The position numbers were made by a program, and so were the translations under genes. Below are positions 32,742-44,557 of a stretch of 64,000 bases of DNA, piece by piece (the first letter of the stretch is position 1; every line of letters starts with the position of its first letter). A model generated the notes under the pieces. The model did no database searches, was not told the DNA's origin, and worked only from the letters and a program-made list of their open reading frames with translations. The DNA comes from Petunia secreta (Eukaryota > Streptophyta > Magnoliopsida > Solanales > Solanaceae): assembly GCA_029990175.1 (NCBI GenBank), contig JARKIP010000035.1, positions 19,271,501 to 19,335,500 on the forward strand. Reading direction: 5' to 3'.

Positions 32742-34023
32742 TCAACCTTTTCCATTTACCTTAAATCGTCTTGAACCATCCTCAGTCTCTACTTCCACAG
32801 CTCCATTAGGTGGCAGTTGCACAACGTTAAATGGTCCAGACCACCTCGACTTAAGGTTACCAGGGAACAAATGACGTTTAGAATTATAAAGCAATACCTG
32901 TTCACCCGGCTCAAAGCTCCTATCTATTATCCTCTTGTCATGCAAGTTTTTCATCATCTCCTTGTATAGTCTCGCACTCTCATAAGTGTTAAAGCGTCTC
33001 TCCTCAAGTTCGTGCAGCTCGTTGATCCTGCCAGAAGCTGCAGAGTCATAATTCAAATTTACCCTCCTAAGAGCCTATAAAGCTCTATGCTCTAACTCTA
33101 CTGGCAAGTGACAGGCCTTCCCGCACACTATCTTGTAAGGTGTCATCCTTATAGGTCAAGTAGTCCTATAAGCCCATAACGCCTCATCCCGCTTCCTTGT
33201 CCAATCAGTCCTGGTAGCATTTTTAGTCTTTTGAAGCACACTTTTAATCTCTCTATTTGAGACCTCAACTTGCGCGCTAGTCTGTGGGTGATAAGGTGTG
33301 GCAACTTTATGATGAAAACCGGAGGAGTAGTCATTGGTTGCAAAAATGACTTCCCCCATCACTAATGATAGCCGGAGGAGTACCAAATCTAGAGAAGATA
33401 TTCCTTTTATGGAATTGAGTAACTCCCTTGGCATCATTAGTTGGGAGAGCAACAACCTCGACCTACTTGGAGATGTAATCTACTGCTACAAGTATGTACT
33501 TGTTCCCATATGAGCTAACAAATGGACCCATAAAATCTATCCCCCGCACGTCAAATACCTCAACCTCCATGATTGGTTTCATAGGCATCTCATGACGACG
33601 AGAGATATTGCCGGTCCTCAGGCACTTATCACAAGCCCGGACCCAAATGTTAGCATCCTTGAACAATGTAGGCCAAAAGAAGCCTGCTTCCAACACCTTA
33701 GCAGCTGTCCGGGTCCCTCCAAAATGTCCACCATAAGGTGAAGAATGACATGCCTGCAAAATAGAGAATTGTTCTATCTCGTGGACACATCTCCGGATCA
33801 TGTTATCAACACATATCTTAAACAAATAAGGTTCATCCCAAAAATAAGATCTACATTCATACAAAAACCTTTTCTTTTTCGCAGTGTCAAAATCGTGAGG
33901 AATTATTTCACTAACCAGATAGTTTGTAATATCAGCATACCATGGAATTTCTTCTAGTGCAGTAGCCAATAACTGCTCATCCGGAAAATTTTCCAAAGTC
34001 TCACCTTCCACAACTCGCTTCAC
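32742..34023 (-). pseudogene. Integrase of element E
   Basis: From 34023 down the frame gives the zinc-binding domain (H..H around CHSSPYGGHFGG, then CDKCLRTG). The core follows with GIDFMGPFVSSYGNKY (first catalytic Asp kept), then YISK and a stop near 33463. The next piece (33156-33455) is shifted and lacks a clear second Asp region, but keeps ATPYHPQTSAQVEVSNREIK with the Glu. A stop at 33156 precedes the C-terminal domain (32742-33056), which has FEPGEQVLLYNS and LKSRWSGPF. It would insert the cDNA. At least three disabling changes are present. Confidence 0.82.
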
Positions 34024-34497
34024 AGCTACTTCAAGTCTAGAAAGATGGTCTGCAACCTAGTTCTCAGTACCTTTGCGATCACGGATCTCCAGATCGAACT
34101 CTTGTAATAGCAACACCCACCGTATCAAACGGGGCTTGGAGTCCTTTTTCTCAACTAAATACCGAGTTTCACCATGGTAAGTATACACCACAACCTTTGA
34201 ACCAAGTAGGTAGGAACGAAACTTGTCAAATGCGAATACTACAACTAGCATCTCCTTCTCAGTAGTGGTGTAATTCAATTGTGCTCCATTGAGTGTGCGA
34301 CTAGCATAGTAGACTGGGTGCATTATTTTATTCTTCCTTTGCCCAAGCACTGCACCAACAGCATAGTCACTTGCGTCACACATTAACTCAAATGGTTCAT
34401 CCCATTTAGGTGCTACAATGATTGGTGCTGACACCAACCTCTCCTTTAGCTCCTTGAAAGCTAACCTGCACTCATTAGAAAAAACAAAGGGGTGATC
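34024..34497 (-). pseudogene. RNase H of element E
   Basis: This region is in frame with the integrase piece downstream and the RT piece upstream. FELMCDASDYAVGAVLGQR supplies the first catalytic Asp, and LNYTTTEKEML the Glu. The expected T-D-H motif reads VVYTYHGETRYL, so Asp became Tyr at about 34175-34180. A stop follows GTEN near 34057 and another lies at 34498. It would remove the RNA template strand; this copy could not. Confidence 0.8.
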
Positions 34498-35340
34498 CTA
34501 TTCAAGCAATTTACACGAGGGATGAGAGATCTTAGAGAAGTCCTTAATGAACCTCCTATAGAAACCAGCATGGCCTAAAAAGCTACGAATTGCCCTCACT
34601 GAAGTGGGCTCAGACAAATCCTTAATCACCTCTACTTTGGCTTTGTCAACTTCAATCCCCCTACTTGACACTTGGTGTCCCAAGACTATCCCCTCTTGCA
34701 CCATAAAGTGGCACTTCTCCTGATTCAGCACAAGGTTAGTTTCAATATACCTTTTCAACACTCTCTCTAATTTAATCAGACATTCATCAAAAGAGTTACC
34801 TACTATAGAGAAGTCATACATTAATACTTCCATAATATCCTCCACCATGTCCGTAAAGATAGCTATCATACACCCTGGCAGGCGCATTACATAAACCAAA
34901 GGGCATCCTTCGAAAAGCAAAGGTGCCATAAGGACATGTGAATGTAGTTTTCTCTTGGTCCTCAGGGGAAATACGAATCTGATTATATCCTAAATAACCA
35001 TCTAAGAAACAAAAACTGGACCTCCATGCCAATCTGTCAAGCATCTGATCAATAAAGGGAAGGGGGAGTGATCTTTCCTAATGGCTTTATTCAACTTCCT
35101 ATAGTCCATACAAATTCTCCAACCAATTACAGTTCTAGTAGGGATTAGATCATTATTCTCATTTTTAACCACAGTCATCCCACCTTTCTTCGGCACACAC
35201 TAAACTGGACTTACCCATTGACTATCAGAAATTACAAAGATAATGCCTGCATCCAGCCACTTTATTATTTCTTTCTTGACTACCTCTTTCATGTTTGGGA
35301 CTAGCCTTCTTTGATGCTCTATTGAAGGTTTAGCACCCTC
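34498..35340 (-). pseudogene. Reverse transcriptase of element E
   Basis: The pieces are VPKKGGMTVVKNENND and GWRICMDYRKLNKA (35002-35196), CFLDGYLGYNQI and FAFRRMPFGLCNAPA (34814-35044), then EVLMYDFS and a LGHAGFYRRFIKDFS thumb end (34498-34929). Each join is a frameshift. The catalytic M-D-D-F of Athila RT reads M-Y-D-F: the codon at 34816-34818 is TAT instead of an Asp codon. Stops replace likely Glu and Gln codons at 35341-35343 and near 35202. The sequence is clearly Athila-type by the CPYGTFAFRRMPFGLCNAP signature. Confidence 0.87.
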
Positions 35341-37767
35341 CTACAACAGAATCTTATTCATGCAAAAAGCTGGGCTTATTCCCTTGATGTCAGCAATAGT
35401 CCATCCAATCGCTTGCTTGCACTCCTTTAAAACCTGCATTAACCTTTCTACCTGCACATCTGACAAACTAGATGAGATAATAACAGGAAAAGTCGAGTTA
35501 GGTCCCAGGAAAATATATTTCAGGTGCTTGGGCAATAGTTTGAGCTCCAACTGAGGGGGCTTCTCTATAAATGGTTTTGTTGGTGGCCCTATCCTATTAG
35601 CCAAATCAAGTGGCTCAAATCGTGGTTCTCTATGCCAAAACCAACACCCTTCTAAGGCTAATATAGTCTCCTCCCATTCCTCGCCATCAAAGATGTTCAT
35701 ATTCATAATACAAGCTTCTAGTAGGTCATTAGGATAGTAATCATCTACCTCTAAGACATTACTCATGGAACAATTAGCAAACTCACTAGCTCTCCTCGTG
35801 GATTTTTGAACATTAAAAGTCACCTCCTTGTCATTTAACCTCATTTTCATCTCACCAGCCTTACAATCTATAATAGCCTTCCCTATAGCAAGGAAAGGCC
35901 TCCCTAAAATAATAAGGCAATCCTCATCAACTGCACAAACAAGAATTACAAAGTCTGCAGGGAACACAAATTTATCCACTTGCACTAGAACATCATCTAA
36001 AATCCCTACAGGTCTCTTAACACTCCTATCAGCTAACTGAAGACTCATAGACGTGGGTCTAGCTCTGCCAATACCAAGCTTTTTATAGATAGACAGAGGC
36101 ATCAAATTTATACTGGCTCCAAAATCAAGTATGGCTATAGCAAAAGTGTGCTTACCAATCGTGTAGGGCATGGTAAAACTACTTGGGTCTGCCAGATTTT
36201 GCGCCACAAGCTTAGTCACCACAGCACTGCAAGTGTGAGTCAGAGTGACCGTAGCCAGATCCTGAAAATTAAACTTTCTAGACAAAAGATCTTTCATCAT
36301 TTTAGCATAACTAGGTACATCTGTAATTGCTTCAAGTAAAGGAATGTTAACATGTAATTGTTTAAGCATATCAATGATTTTCTTGTACTGGCTCTCTTTT
36401 TGCTGTTTTACGAGCCTTTGGGGATTAGGGGGTGGTGGTGTCTTATGCTTTGCACTTACCTCTTCATTTACCTTTTCAGCCGGCTTAGTCTTAGGGTCAG
36501 ATGTAATCTCTTTTTCAGCTTCAGCTTCATCTTTGTCAGTAACTTTAGCTGGAACATCCACAAGGTCAACTATTGGTAGACTAGGCACTACTCCCTGAGC
36601 CAATTCTTGCTCTTTATCTAAATCTCTACCATTCCTCAAGCTAACTGCCATCAATTGATTAGGACTTGCATCCTTTGGATTCACCACTGTATCTCCTGGC
36701 AAGGCACTCTGAGGTCTATTGTTTAAAGCAATAGCTAGTTGTCCCAACTTAGTCTCTATTCCCTTAATGGCAGTGTCATGGGCTGTTACTTGATCTTGAA
36801 ACTTCTTGTGTACTCCCACCATAGACTCCTCCATGCTCTTAATATCAGCTATGTCATTAGCTTGCTGCGTAGGTAATACCATTTGCTGCTGATTATTATA
36901 AGCTGCTTGTCCGTGGTAAGGAACTGGTTGACCCTGCTGTCTGGCAGTGTTGTATGGAGCTTGCTGCTGTGCCTGCCTAACTGGACTTTGTTGATTGTAT
37001 TGCTGCCTCTTCCCATAATTCAGAAAATTGACATCTTCAGTATAATCCAATAAATCAGAGTCAACAAAATTACCAGGATTGGGTGTGTCCACTTGGTTAA
37101 CGGGTTTCAGCATGTTTTCATTAAATTGTTTTAAAGCCACATCCAGCGTAGTCTGCAGCCTTGACATTTTCTCTTCAACCCCATGATCAATTCCAGCAGC
37201 CAAAACCTTTGGGCCTGAACCAGCAGATGCATCTTTAGTCAACCAGCCTGAATTTTGAGCCATGGTATCGAGTAGAGCTTTTGCTTCAGTAAATATTTTA
37301 CTCAAGAATGCTCCTCCAGCAGCTGCATCTAAATTGCCCTTGATTTGATCACTTATGCCCATGTAAATTCTTTGTCCCAACATCTGATCAGGAATTCCAT
37401 GATGGGGACACTTTCGCAAGCAGCTCTTGAACCTCTCCCAAGCTTCTGGCAAAGTCTCTAGCGGGTTCTTCCTGAACATGAGTATCTCATCAACCAACTT
37501 CGCATTTTTTTTTTGTGGGAAGAATTTCTTCATGAACTTGATCATCAACTCATCCCACGAAGTGATAGAATTGACTGGCAAAGAATCAAACCAGTCACTA
37601 GCATCATTCGTCAAACAAAATGAGAATAACATCAATCGCATGACCTCAGCCGGAACTCGAGCATGCTTCTGAGTTTCACACACCCTCATGAACTTTTTCA
37701 AATTCTTCAGAGGATCGTCCGTAGATTTACCAGCGAAAAGTCCAGCGTTGGAAAACATACTGACCAT
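35341..37767 (-). pseudogene. Gag-protease of element E
   Basis: This is an 808-codon open frame. Residues about 1-180 hold the retrotransposon-gag domain (DDPLKNLKKFMRVC, DWFDSLP, SWDELMIKFMKKFF). A Q-rich stretch follows at about 260-300, then a heptad-like IKGIETKLGQLAIAL, and a charged K/E/P region at about 400-460. Protease lies at about 535-640: ILDFGASINLMP with Asp about 548, where Athila usually has D-L-G-A-S, and LIILGRPFLA. The last about 110 residues lead into RT. No zinc knuckle is seen, as is usual for Athila gag. The true start lies upstream: a frameshift near 37765 separates 37727-38032. Confidence 0.85.
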
Positions 37768-38032
37768 AGTTTAGGTGATGTAAAAACTCACCTTCAAATT
37801 CCGGAAGCCAGATAACAGAAGCCAAGTTTCCAGCCACAGGCTGAGCAAAAGCATTAAGTGCCAAATCTTCAGCCATCTCAATTTCTTTGGTTTCTGATTT
37901 TCTAAGTGTATTGCCAACAGTATTTGCCCTTCTCAAGGCGTGGAATGTCCTCTCAATCTCTGAGTCAAACGGTTTCAACTCTGCAGACTGAAATCTTGTC
38001 TTATTTATACACCTGAAATACACAAATTCCAA
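37727..38032 (-). pseudogene. Gag N-terminus of element E
   Basis: It encodes FDSEIERTFHALRR and a NAFAQPVAGNLASVI stretch, the usual start of Athila gag. The frame shifts near 37765 into the main gag frame. It lies 80 bases inside the primer-binding site. Confidence 0.7.
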
Positions 38033-38110
38033 AGAGTTAGTTCAAGATGACAAAAGTGAAGTCAATTGAGAAATAAAACTAGCAATTTTAACAACTAAAA
38101 TAACACCGTG

Positions 38111-38130
38111 TTCCACGGCAACGGTGCCAA
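38111..38130 (-). other. Primer-binding site of element E (tRNA-Asp type)
   Basis: The minus strand reads TTGGCACCGTTGCCGTGGAA, close to the TGGCGCCGTTGCCGGGG complement of tRNA-Asp used by Athila elements. Confidence 0.85.
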
Positions 38131-38134
38131 AATT

Positions 38135-39160
38135 TGATCATGCCCAACTACGCCATATAAAAGGGACTAAGCGGTCGCAGCAAATATAGCTCGGTACTTA
38201 AAGTCCCGAGATCGAATCTCACAAGGAACACTCGAAATCTAGTTGTTATTCTAACTAATTTATCTAACCAATTAACTCCCAAGGTTTGTATTTGAATGAT
38301 GGTTTCAATGTAACAACTAATTAACACTAAAGTAAATAGAAAAATATTAAGAAATAATTAATCAAGGATTTAAAAGCCTAAGACTGATCTACCCAACTCC
38401 TACCCATGTGTTAGAATAATTCCTTTAACAAATTCAACTTGGTTTTCTTCCTATTCAACACTTGCTCCAATTATACAACTATTCACTCCCATGTAATTGT
38501 ATTAACTTTCACTGACCAATTTTTCATTTAATTAATGAAGATATTTAGGACTACAAGTTAAGTTCACAATCAGGGTCAATGGTCACAAATCACCTTATTG
38601 ACAACCTAAGTAATACCTTGGTTTTAGGTTGAAATATTGCTAAGTGTTTAAGCCTAACTCATGAATCTATCCCTGGACACACAAGGATAAAGGGGACAGT
38701 CAATTGGGGGCCCTTCCAATCAATGGAAATCAAAACATAAACATTTAGATAGGAAGAATTGACAAATTTCATTCATCCAAATAAATATTCATAGCACATA
38801 AATATTGGAGTGGTTCAATCAACACTAGAATGGGTGAATTAGCCACTCATGTTCATGATAGTCATATCAAATTAATTCATGAATGAATACATTACAAAAA
38901 GTAAGGAAGAATTTAGAAAAAACTCGTGTTCTTGAAGTCTGCAAAGCTCTAGCCTCCTTTTTGCCTCTTTTCTCATGTAAAATTCATAATGGAGGCAAAC
39001 GCGCGCATGGTGCTCGCGTATTTGGCCTTGGCTGCCTTTTGGACTCGATCCCAGTGAGGGTGATTATCAGTGTAGTTCCAATTTCGGAAAAAATATGATG
39101 AAGGAGATCCATCGATCGGTTCATTAAGCCGTCCCCTTTTCTTTGAGATGCTGTGAATTG
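38135..39160 (-). repeat. 5' LTR of element E (outer end uncertain)
   Basis: It begins TGATCATGCCC four bases beyond the primer-binding site. No second copy is in the window, so the outer edge is a guess. The part 38160-38240 resembles the first 100 bases of element F's LTRs in layout (GTCGCAGCAAATATA, then CGAATCTCACAAGGAAC). Confidence 0.5.
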
Positions 39161-39164
39161 CTCC

Positions 39165-39331
39165 AATCCCAGTATTCATTTAATTCACCATTGGGGGTAG
39201 GCAAGTTTGGGTGTTTTTTAGTGGGTAATTGAGGGTTAAACCCTTTACCGGACACTGTCCATGGGAAATTGAATGCAATTGTCAAGAATGCCTAGAGGAT
39301 CCCAATGGTGAATTAAATGAATACTGGGATT
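39165..39331. repeat. 31-bp perfect inverted repeat with a 105-bp spacer
   Basis: The arms 39165-39195 and 39301-39331 are exact reverse complements (core AGTATTCATTTAATTCACCA). The spacer holds no ORF. It lies between element E and the TNL pseudogene. Confidence 0.95.
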
Positions 39332-39746
39332 ATCACCGCAAAAGTTACAGCAATGAAGTTCAGCGTTCCAACACCACTTCCCAAGCATTACTACACTAGA
39401 TCTCTGTCCCGCTTTCACAAGCTTATCACATGCTCCCTCATGCTTGCACATGGTTTGACAGATAACTTGAACTCTTCAAAATCTTCACTTTTAGCTCCAT
39501 AACTAGAACTTTCTTGCTCAATTCACCATGTTCAAATCCTATAATACCAAACAACTCAATTAGTGTCAACTCTTGAAAATTTTGCATATAAACTCTTAGA
39601 TGTACTATCATAACATGGTAAAGCTACCCTCAAATTATAGGTATAATAGCCAAATATCAATGGGTAATCTCTTCCCAACTTTTCTATTTTTGTCATTCAA
39701 TTCTTGTTACTATGTATTACTCTGCAACCTGCCTACAACTTTTTAG

Positions 39747-41965
39747 GTATGAGTCAAGGTTTATATAAGAAATTGTCAAGGTAGTTGCAGGAAAATTGAA
39801 ACGCACTAGTTTAAGTGTTGCTCCCCACCAAATTGGAATAAATTCTCAAGTTAAAGATATTAATTTGTGGTTACAAGAAGGATCCACAAATGTATATATT
39901 CTGGCAATACATGGTATAGGGGAATCGAGAAGACTACAATAGCAAAAACAGCTAATAACCCCAAATTTTGACAGATTTGAAGGCAGCAGCTTCCTGGCAG
40001 ATGTGAGAAAAGCTTTAGAAAAGCACGATGGTTTAGCTCGTTTACAAAGACAACTTCTTTCAAATTTTCTTGGGAAGAATATTGAAAAGATATACAATGT
40101 AAATGAAGGGGCCATCAAGATTCAAGAAGCTATCAGCTGGAAAAGAGTTCTTCTAGTTCTTGATGACGTAGACAATATTGATCAACTAAATGTTGTACTT
40201 GCTATGCGGCAATGGTTTTATCCAGGTAGTAAAATTATCATAACAACAAGAAATAGACACTTATTAAATTGTACAGATGCATGTCGCTGTACGATGTATA
40301 AGTTAAAACCTTTGGATGTGAAAGAATCCCTTCAACTGTTCGGTTGGCATGTATTTGGGAAGAATTCCCCCTCTAGATTATTTGTATCTTACAGTAGATG
40401 TTGTACATCACTGTAAAGGAATGCCATTAGCTCTTAAAGTTTTGGGTTCCTCTCTTGGTGACAGAAGTAAAGATGTGTGGGGAAGCGCATTAAACAAATT
40501 GAAAGCTATCCCAGACAGTAAAATCCTTGAAAAACTATGGATAAGTTATGAATGCCTACCAGATGATAATTTCAGATCCTATTCCTTGATATTTTATGTT
40601 TCTTTGTTGGAAAGGACAAAGATTATGCAGTCACTACACTTGATTGATTTGGGTTTTTTCCATTAGTTGGAGTTCAGATTCTTGTTGATAGATGCCTATT
40701 ATCAACTGACCATAACAAACTTATGGTGCATCAATTACTTCAAAGACATGGGAAGAGAACTTATTCGCCAAGAATCTCCTTGGGAGCCTTGGAAACGAAG
40801 CAGAATTTGGAAACTTAAAGTTGCCTTTAATGTATTGCAGGCAAAAATAGTAAGAATTTGACACTTCGATTTTGAACACAATCGTCTAAATCTGTGTTCC
40901 TCAAGGTATCATTTTCTATTCTTCATCAGGGTACTGAAAGAATCCAAGGCCTAGTTCTTGACATGCGAACATTGAAGGAAGTGGAATATGTTGGACCGAA
41001 TATCAATATTAATGATGCTGCACACCACCACTCTGAAGATCCTGCAGGTGAAAGATCACAGAGGCTGGCTGATGCTAGCTCACAAAGGTGAGATAGTTTA
41101 TCTTTTTTTGAACTTTTCACAATTGTCTTTTCAGAAGCGCTCAAATGGTGTAATGTTTGAAATTGAAGCATTTTCAAAAATGCAGAATCTGAGAATTCTA
41201 CTGCTTAGTGATGCAAAATGTAGTGGCACCTACAAATGGTTTTCTAAGAATTTAAAATCGCAATATTGGCATTTGCTGTGGATTTTATTTTAAATCCATT
41301 CCGAAGGATTTTCCTTTGGACAACCTGGTTTTGTTCTTGATATGAGGAAGAGCAGCTTGGAACATGCCTGGTAGGAAGCTAGGTATCTTCAGTTTTTTGC
41401 ATTAATAGTAGGAAAGTTGATAATTTATTTAATAGACCTAAAGTGCTTATTATTGGAAACTGTAGATACTCCGGTTATTAAAACTTCTCAATCTCAGTCA
41501 CTCCCATTTCCTACTAAGAACTCCTGATTTTTTTGGGCTTCCTATTTTGAAAAAACTCATCCTAAAAGACTTCATAAGATTGTTCCATATTCATGAGTCA
41601 ATTAGAGACCTTGAGGTACCAGTTGTTTTGAACTTGAGAGATTGCACGAATCTTCCTAGAAGCTTTTCTAAGCTCAAGTCCATAGAAACGCTCATCATTT
41701 CTGGCTGTTCTAGACTTGCTTTATCAAAAATTGAACTAGGAAAGCTGGAATTTTTGAAAATCCTCCTTGCAGATGAAATTAATTATAATCATGAGAAATT
41801 ACGGGTAGCACTCTGGCAATCTTGGTCATCAAAATTAAGAAAATCCCCAGATTATGACAACTTTTCAATATATTCTTATCAAGTTCCCTCGTTAGCTTAA
41901 GTCTAGAAAGATGAAGGCTCCCAGATGATGCTCTATTTATGCAGTCAAAACTGAGGCAAGGCATG
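39747..41965 (+). pseudogene. TIR-NBS-LRR (TNL) resistance gene fragment
   Basis: Exon 2 starts after TTTTAG (39741-39746) at YESRFI. The next codons include a TAA. The linker SVAPHQIGINSQVKDINLWL follows, then a shifted P-loop near 39910-39950 (GIGE..KTTIAK). In order come FEGSSFLADVRK, kinase-2 RVLLVLDDVDN (about 40144-40176), RNBS-B GSKIIITTRNRHLL, a frameshift near 40370, GMPLALKVLGSSL, and an MHQ-like region (LMVHQLLQ). A later part has DMGRELIRQESP. After an intron, LRR pieces read FSKMQNLRILLLSD, LEKLILKD-like and LETLIISGC-like segments to about 41930. The TIR exon is missing upstream. It would be an intracellular pathogen sensor. At least five disabling changes are visible. Confidence 0.85.
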
Positions 41966-42583
41966 TTCGTGAGCTTTGGAGGAGCGGGCAACATGTTGGA
42001 GGACTCAACGAGCACTTTAGCAAGCTGTGAAGATGGAGGGGCGTTGCTTGGGACTTGAGGCCGAGAATGGAAGAGCTCAACGAGCCACCTAGCGAGCTAC
42101 ACTGTTGGGGCGTGGTTTGCTCATTGTTGGAAAGAAATTTGGTGCTCTCAACGAGCTCCTAGTTCTCGTTTTTACATAGATAGCCCATAGTAGATAATGG
42201 CACTTTATTGGCCATACGTGGTCACATTAAATTTAGCTACCATATGGCTTTTACGTTGACTACTTAGGAAATTTAGCTACACCTATATAAGTTATTGCCT
42301 TAGGCGTTTATCATTAATTTTTCCAGAATATTAAGAATACAGAAAACATGCGTGTTTTCCTTGTTGAAGCTCCATAGCTTCTTTTATCTCTTTATACTAG
42401 AATCCCATGGAAAATATCCCTAGAATGGTTCTATCGATTGGTTCAAATTTTCCATCTCTCTTGGTTTAATCTTTCATCTTTGTTGTAAGTTTTAATCCTT
42501 TCTTTCTTCTGATTTATGTTCTTCCTAGTCTTATATTCTTGTTCTTGTGATTGTCTCTTTCATTCGTATTCCATATTGCATCA
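41952..42583 (+). repeat. 5' LTR of element G (start uncertain)
   Basis: TNL similarity ends near 41960 and the LTR ends TTGCATCA at 42583, before the primer-binding site. TATATAA is at 42284-42290. GGGGCG/GGAGCGGGC motifs and repeated CAACGAGC(T/C/A) stretches lie at 42005-42160. The partner LTR is not in the window. Confidence 0.5.
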
Positions 42584-42585
42584 AT

Positions 42586-42601
42586 TGGTATCAGAGCTTG
42601 G
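42586..42601 (+). other. Primer-binding site of element G (tRNA-iMet)
   Basis: TGGTATCAGAGCTTGG lies two bases after the LTR end. Confidence 0.88.
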
Positions 42602-44016
42602 AAAGGGTTTGTTTTTACAATCCTAATCCTGTTCTTCACGCCTAGATTAGGGTTTCATAATTAGGTTTCTTAAATTTTGGTTTTTAATTAAAAAAAAGTT
42701 GAGTTCTTTGTGTTTCAGCCGTGCGTTTGGTGCTTCGAGCCCTAGGGTTTTAAGTTCTTGAGTAAGTCTCTGCGGTTTGTCCATGAATTCTTTGTGTTCT
42801 TGAAGTTTTGATTGATCTTGAACAATTCTTGAAACCCTAGGTTGAGTTAAAATCAATCTTAAGGAGTTTCTTGAAATTTTCAGTCGTAAATCTTGTGATT
42901 TCGTGAGACATTGAAAGAGGAAAAGAGGTGCAGCATTTTTCTAGGGTTCTTAGATGTGTTCTTGGATGCATATTATGAAGTTCTTGAGCAAGTTGAATTT
43001 GTTAGATTGAGTTCTTGCATTTTCTTAAAACCAGCAAGTAATAGGCTGATCTTGGTGTCAAATTGTGTGTTTTCTTGAAGTTCTTGAACAACAGCTTGTT
43101 GTTCTTGAATAGAGACGGGAGTAGCTTGAATTGATCCTTAAAATTCATAAGCATATACACGTTGCTATTAGGAATTACTTGCTGAAATTTTAGATTGAAA
43201 GAGAAGAAGGAGGCGCTAAAAATTGTGTTAAAAGGAAGGAACCCTAAGCCTAATTCAAGAGGAAAATAACTCCCAATTCAAAAAGGAGAAGTTTACCCAC
43301 TTTTTATATATGAAAATTAGTTTTCCTTAGTCTTTAGGAGGACAAAATACACGCTGAAACAAGAGAAAATCGGCAATGGTGGAGCGTGCAAACTAGTTGG
43401 TAAAAATGGTAAAAGTTCTCCAAATTTGAGTTGGAAAGTAAGGAAAAAGGAGGAAAAACTTATTCAACTATAAAAGGAGAAATAAAAATGTGTAGGAGTT
43501 GTAAAGTGTAGGGAAAAGTAGTAAAGTTGTCCAAATCAGAGTTGGAAAGCAAGGAAAAGGATAGAAAACTTATTCTACTCTAAAAAAGCTTAGTCTAGGC
43601 GCCTATTAAGGGGTAGGGAATCAGATTTTCCTTAAGATTTCCTTATTTCTTTGTTAAACACTACTTGTAGTTAGTAATTCTTCTACTTGAGCTATTACTA
43701 ATTTTTGAGCTTGTAGGATTTCATGCGAAATTCAGAATTTCCAACTCTCATAAAACTTTCTTTGCTTCAAGTGCTTACTTTAAAAGAGTCGTCCCTCTAT
43801 AGAGTCACATAAACTTCATTTCGAACCAATACTTGGACATACTAGTTGGTGAATTTGCACATTGGTTCTTAAGAGATAACAGAAAATCTTTGGGTGGGGG
43901 TATTTGGAGTGTGAACTCTAAAGAGTGTGAGTGCCACCGCTAAAAGTGAGGGAGTGCAAGTGATGTTTTTTATACTAACCTTTTCCTTCCCCATTTTGTT
44001 GATATGTCTTTTGCAG
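42602..44016 (+). other. Element G 5' leader with a predicted splice acceptor
   Basis: It is non-coding. It ends with GTGAGGGAGTG, CTAAC at 43975-43979, a pyrimidine tract and TTTTGCAG ending at 44016, then GTAC. This matches the layout in A and B. Confidence 0.5.
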
Positions 44017-44194
44017 GTACACAGAGCAATAAGGGAGGTATCGTTGGCTATGGAGATAAGTCGGATGATAGGAGGTTTTACTACACTCCCGAGGTGACTT
44101 AGGCTGAAGTAAGAAGAGTGGAAGGTCGAGTTGGTAGTCTTGCTGCTCATGGTCATTCAGCTTCTTACTTGGATGAAACTAGGTAAACCATGGA

Positions 44195-44488
44195 TTGACT
44201 AGGTTTGACATTGAAGTTGATGGGTATAGAGGAGTCGTACTAAAGGTTAGTGGTACGGATGCCAATTCCATTAGCCCTTCATTAGTTAAGATGTTAAGGA
44301 TACCATGCTATAAATTGAAGCATCCCTACAAATATAACGAAGTATGGGTTCCTGAGGAAGCCAAAGTGCTCATATCTAAAAGGGATTATAAGGAGTTTTT
44401 TTGGTGTGATATATATCCTTTGCGCTCTTGTGATGTTTGGCAAGGTGCACCCTGGTTGCAAAATAAGAGGTTTAAATATGGTGCTTAG
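44195..44488 (+). pseudogene. Degenerate protease of element G
   Basis: The 97-codon frame aligns by eye with the proteases of A and B: VEVDGYRG-like start, SGTDANSISPSLVKML, LKHPYKYNEVW, then CDIYPLRSCDVWQGAPW where A has DVVPMQACHLLLGRPW. The active-site Asp is replaced: the motif reads VLKVSGTDA instead of x-x-D-S-G. The preceding gag is reduced to about 180 bases after the predicted acceptor. It is probably non-functional; a changed function cannot be judged. Confidence 0.6.
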
Positions 44489-44557
44489 GAGGATGTGTAC
44501 ATTTGGTAATGCGTCAAAGGGTTTATGACTTTATGCCACAGGGAAGAAGAGTTGAGG

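Larger units (their letters stand above)
32522..39160 (-). mobile_element. Element E: Athila-type gypsy element, 3'-truncated
   Basis: It is minus-oriented: LTR from 38135, Asp-type primer-binding site, gag, protease, RT, RNase H, integrase, then the GGTTGCCTCCCACGCAGCG block that often follows pol in Athila elements. The 3' LTR and any env-like region are absent; the sequence gives way to an Ogre LTR fragment at 32521. The outer end of the LTR is uncertain (about 39160). Many stops and frameshifts are present. Confidence 0.8.
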
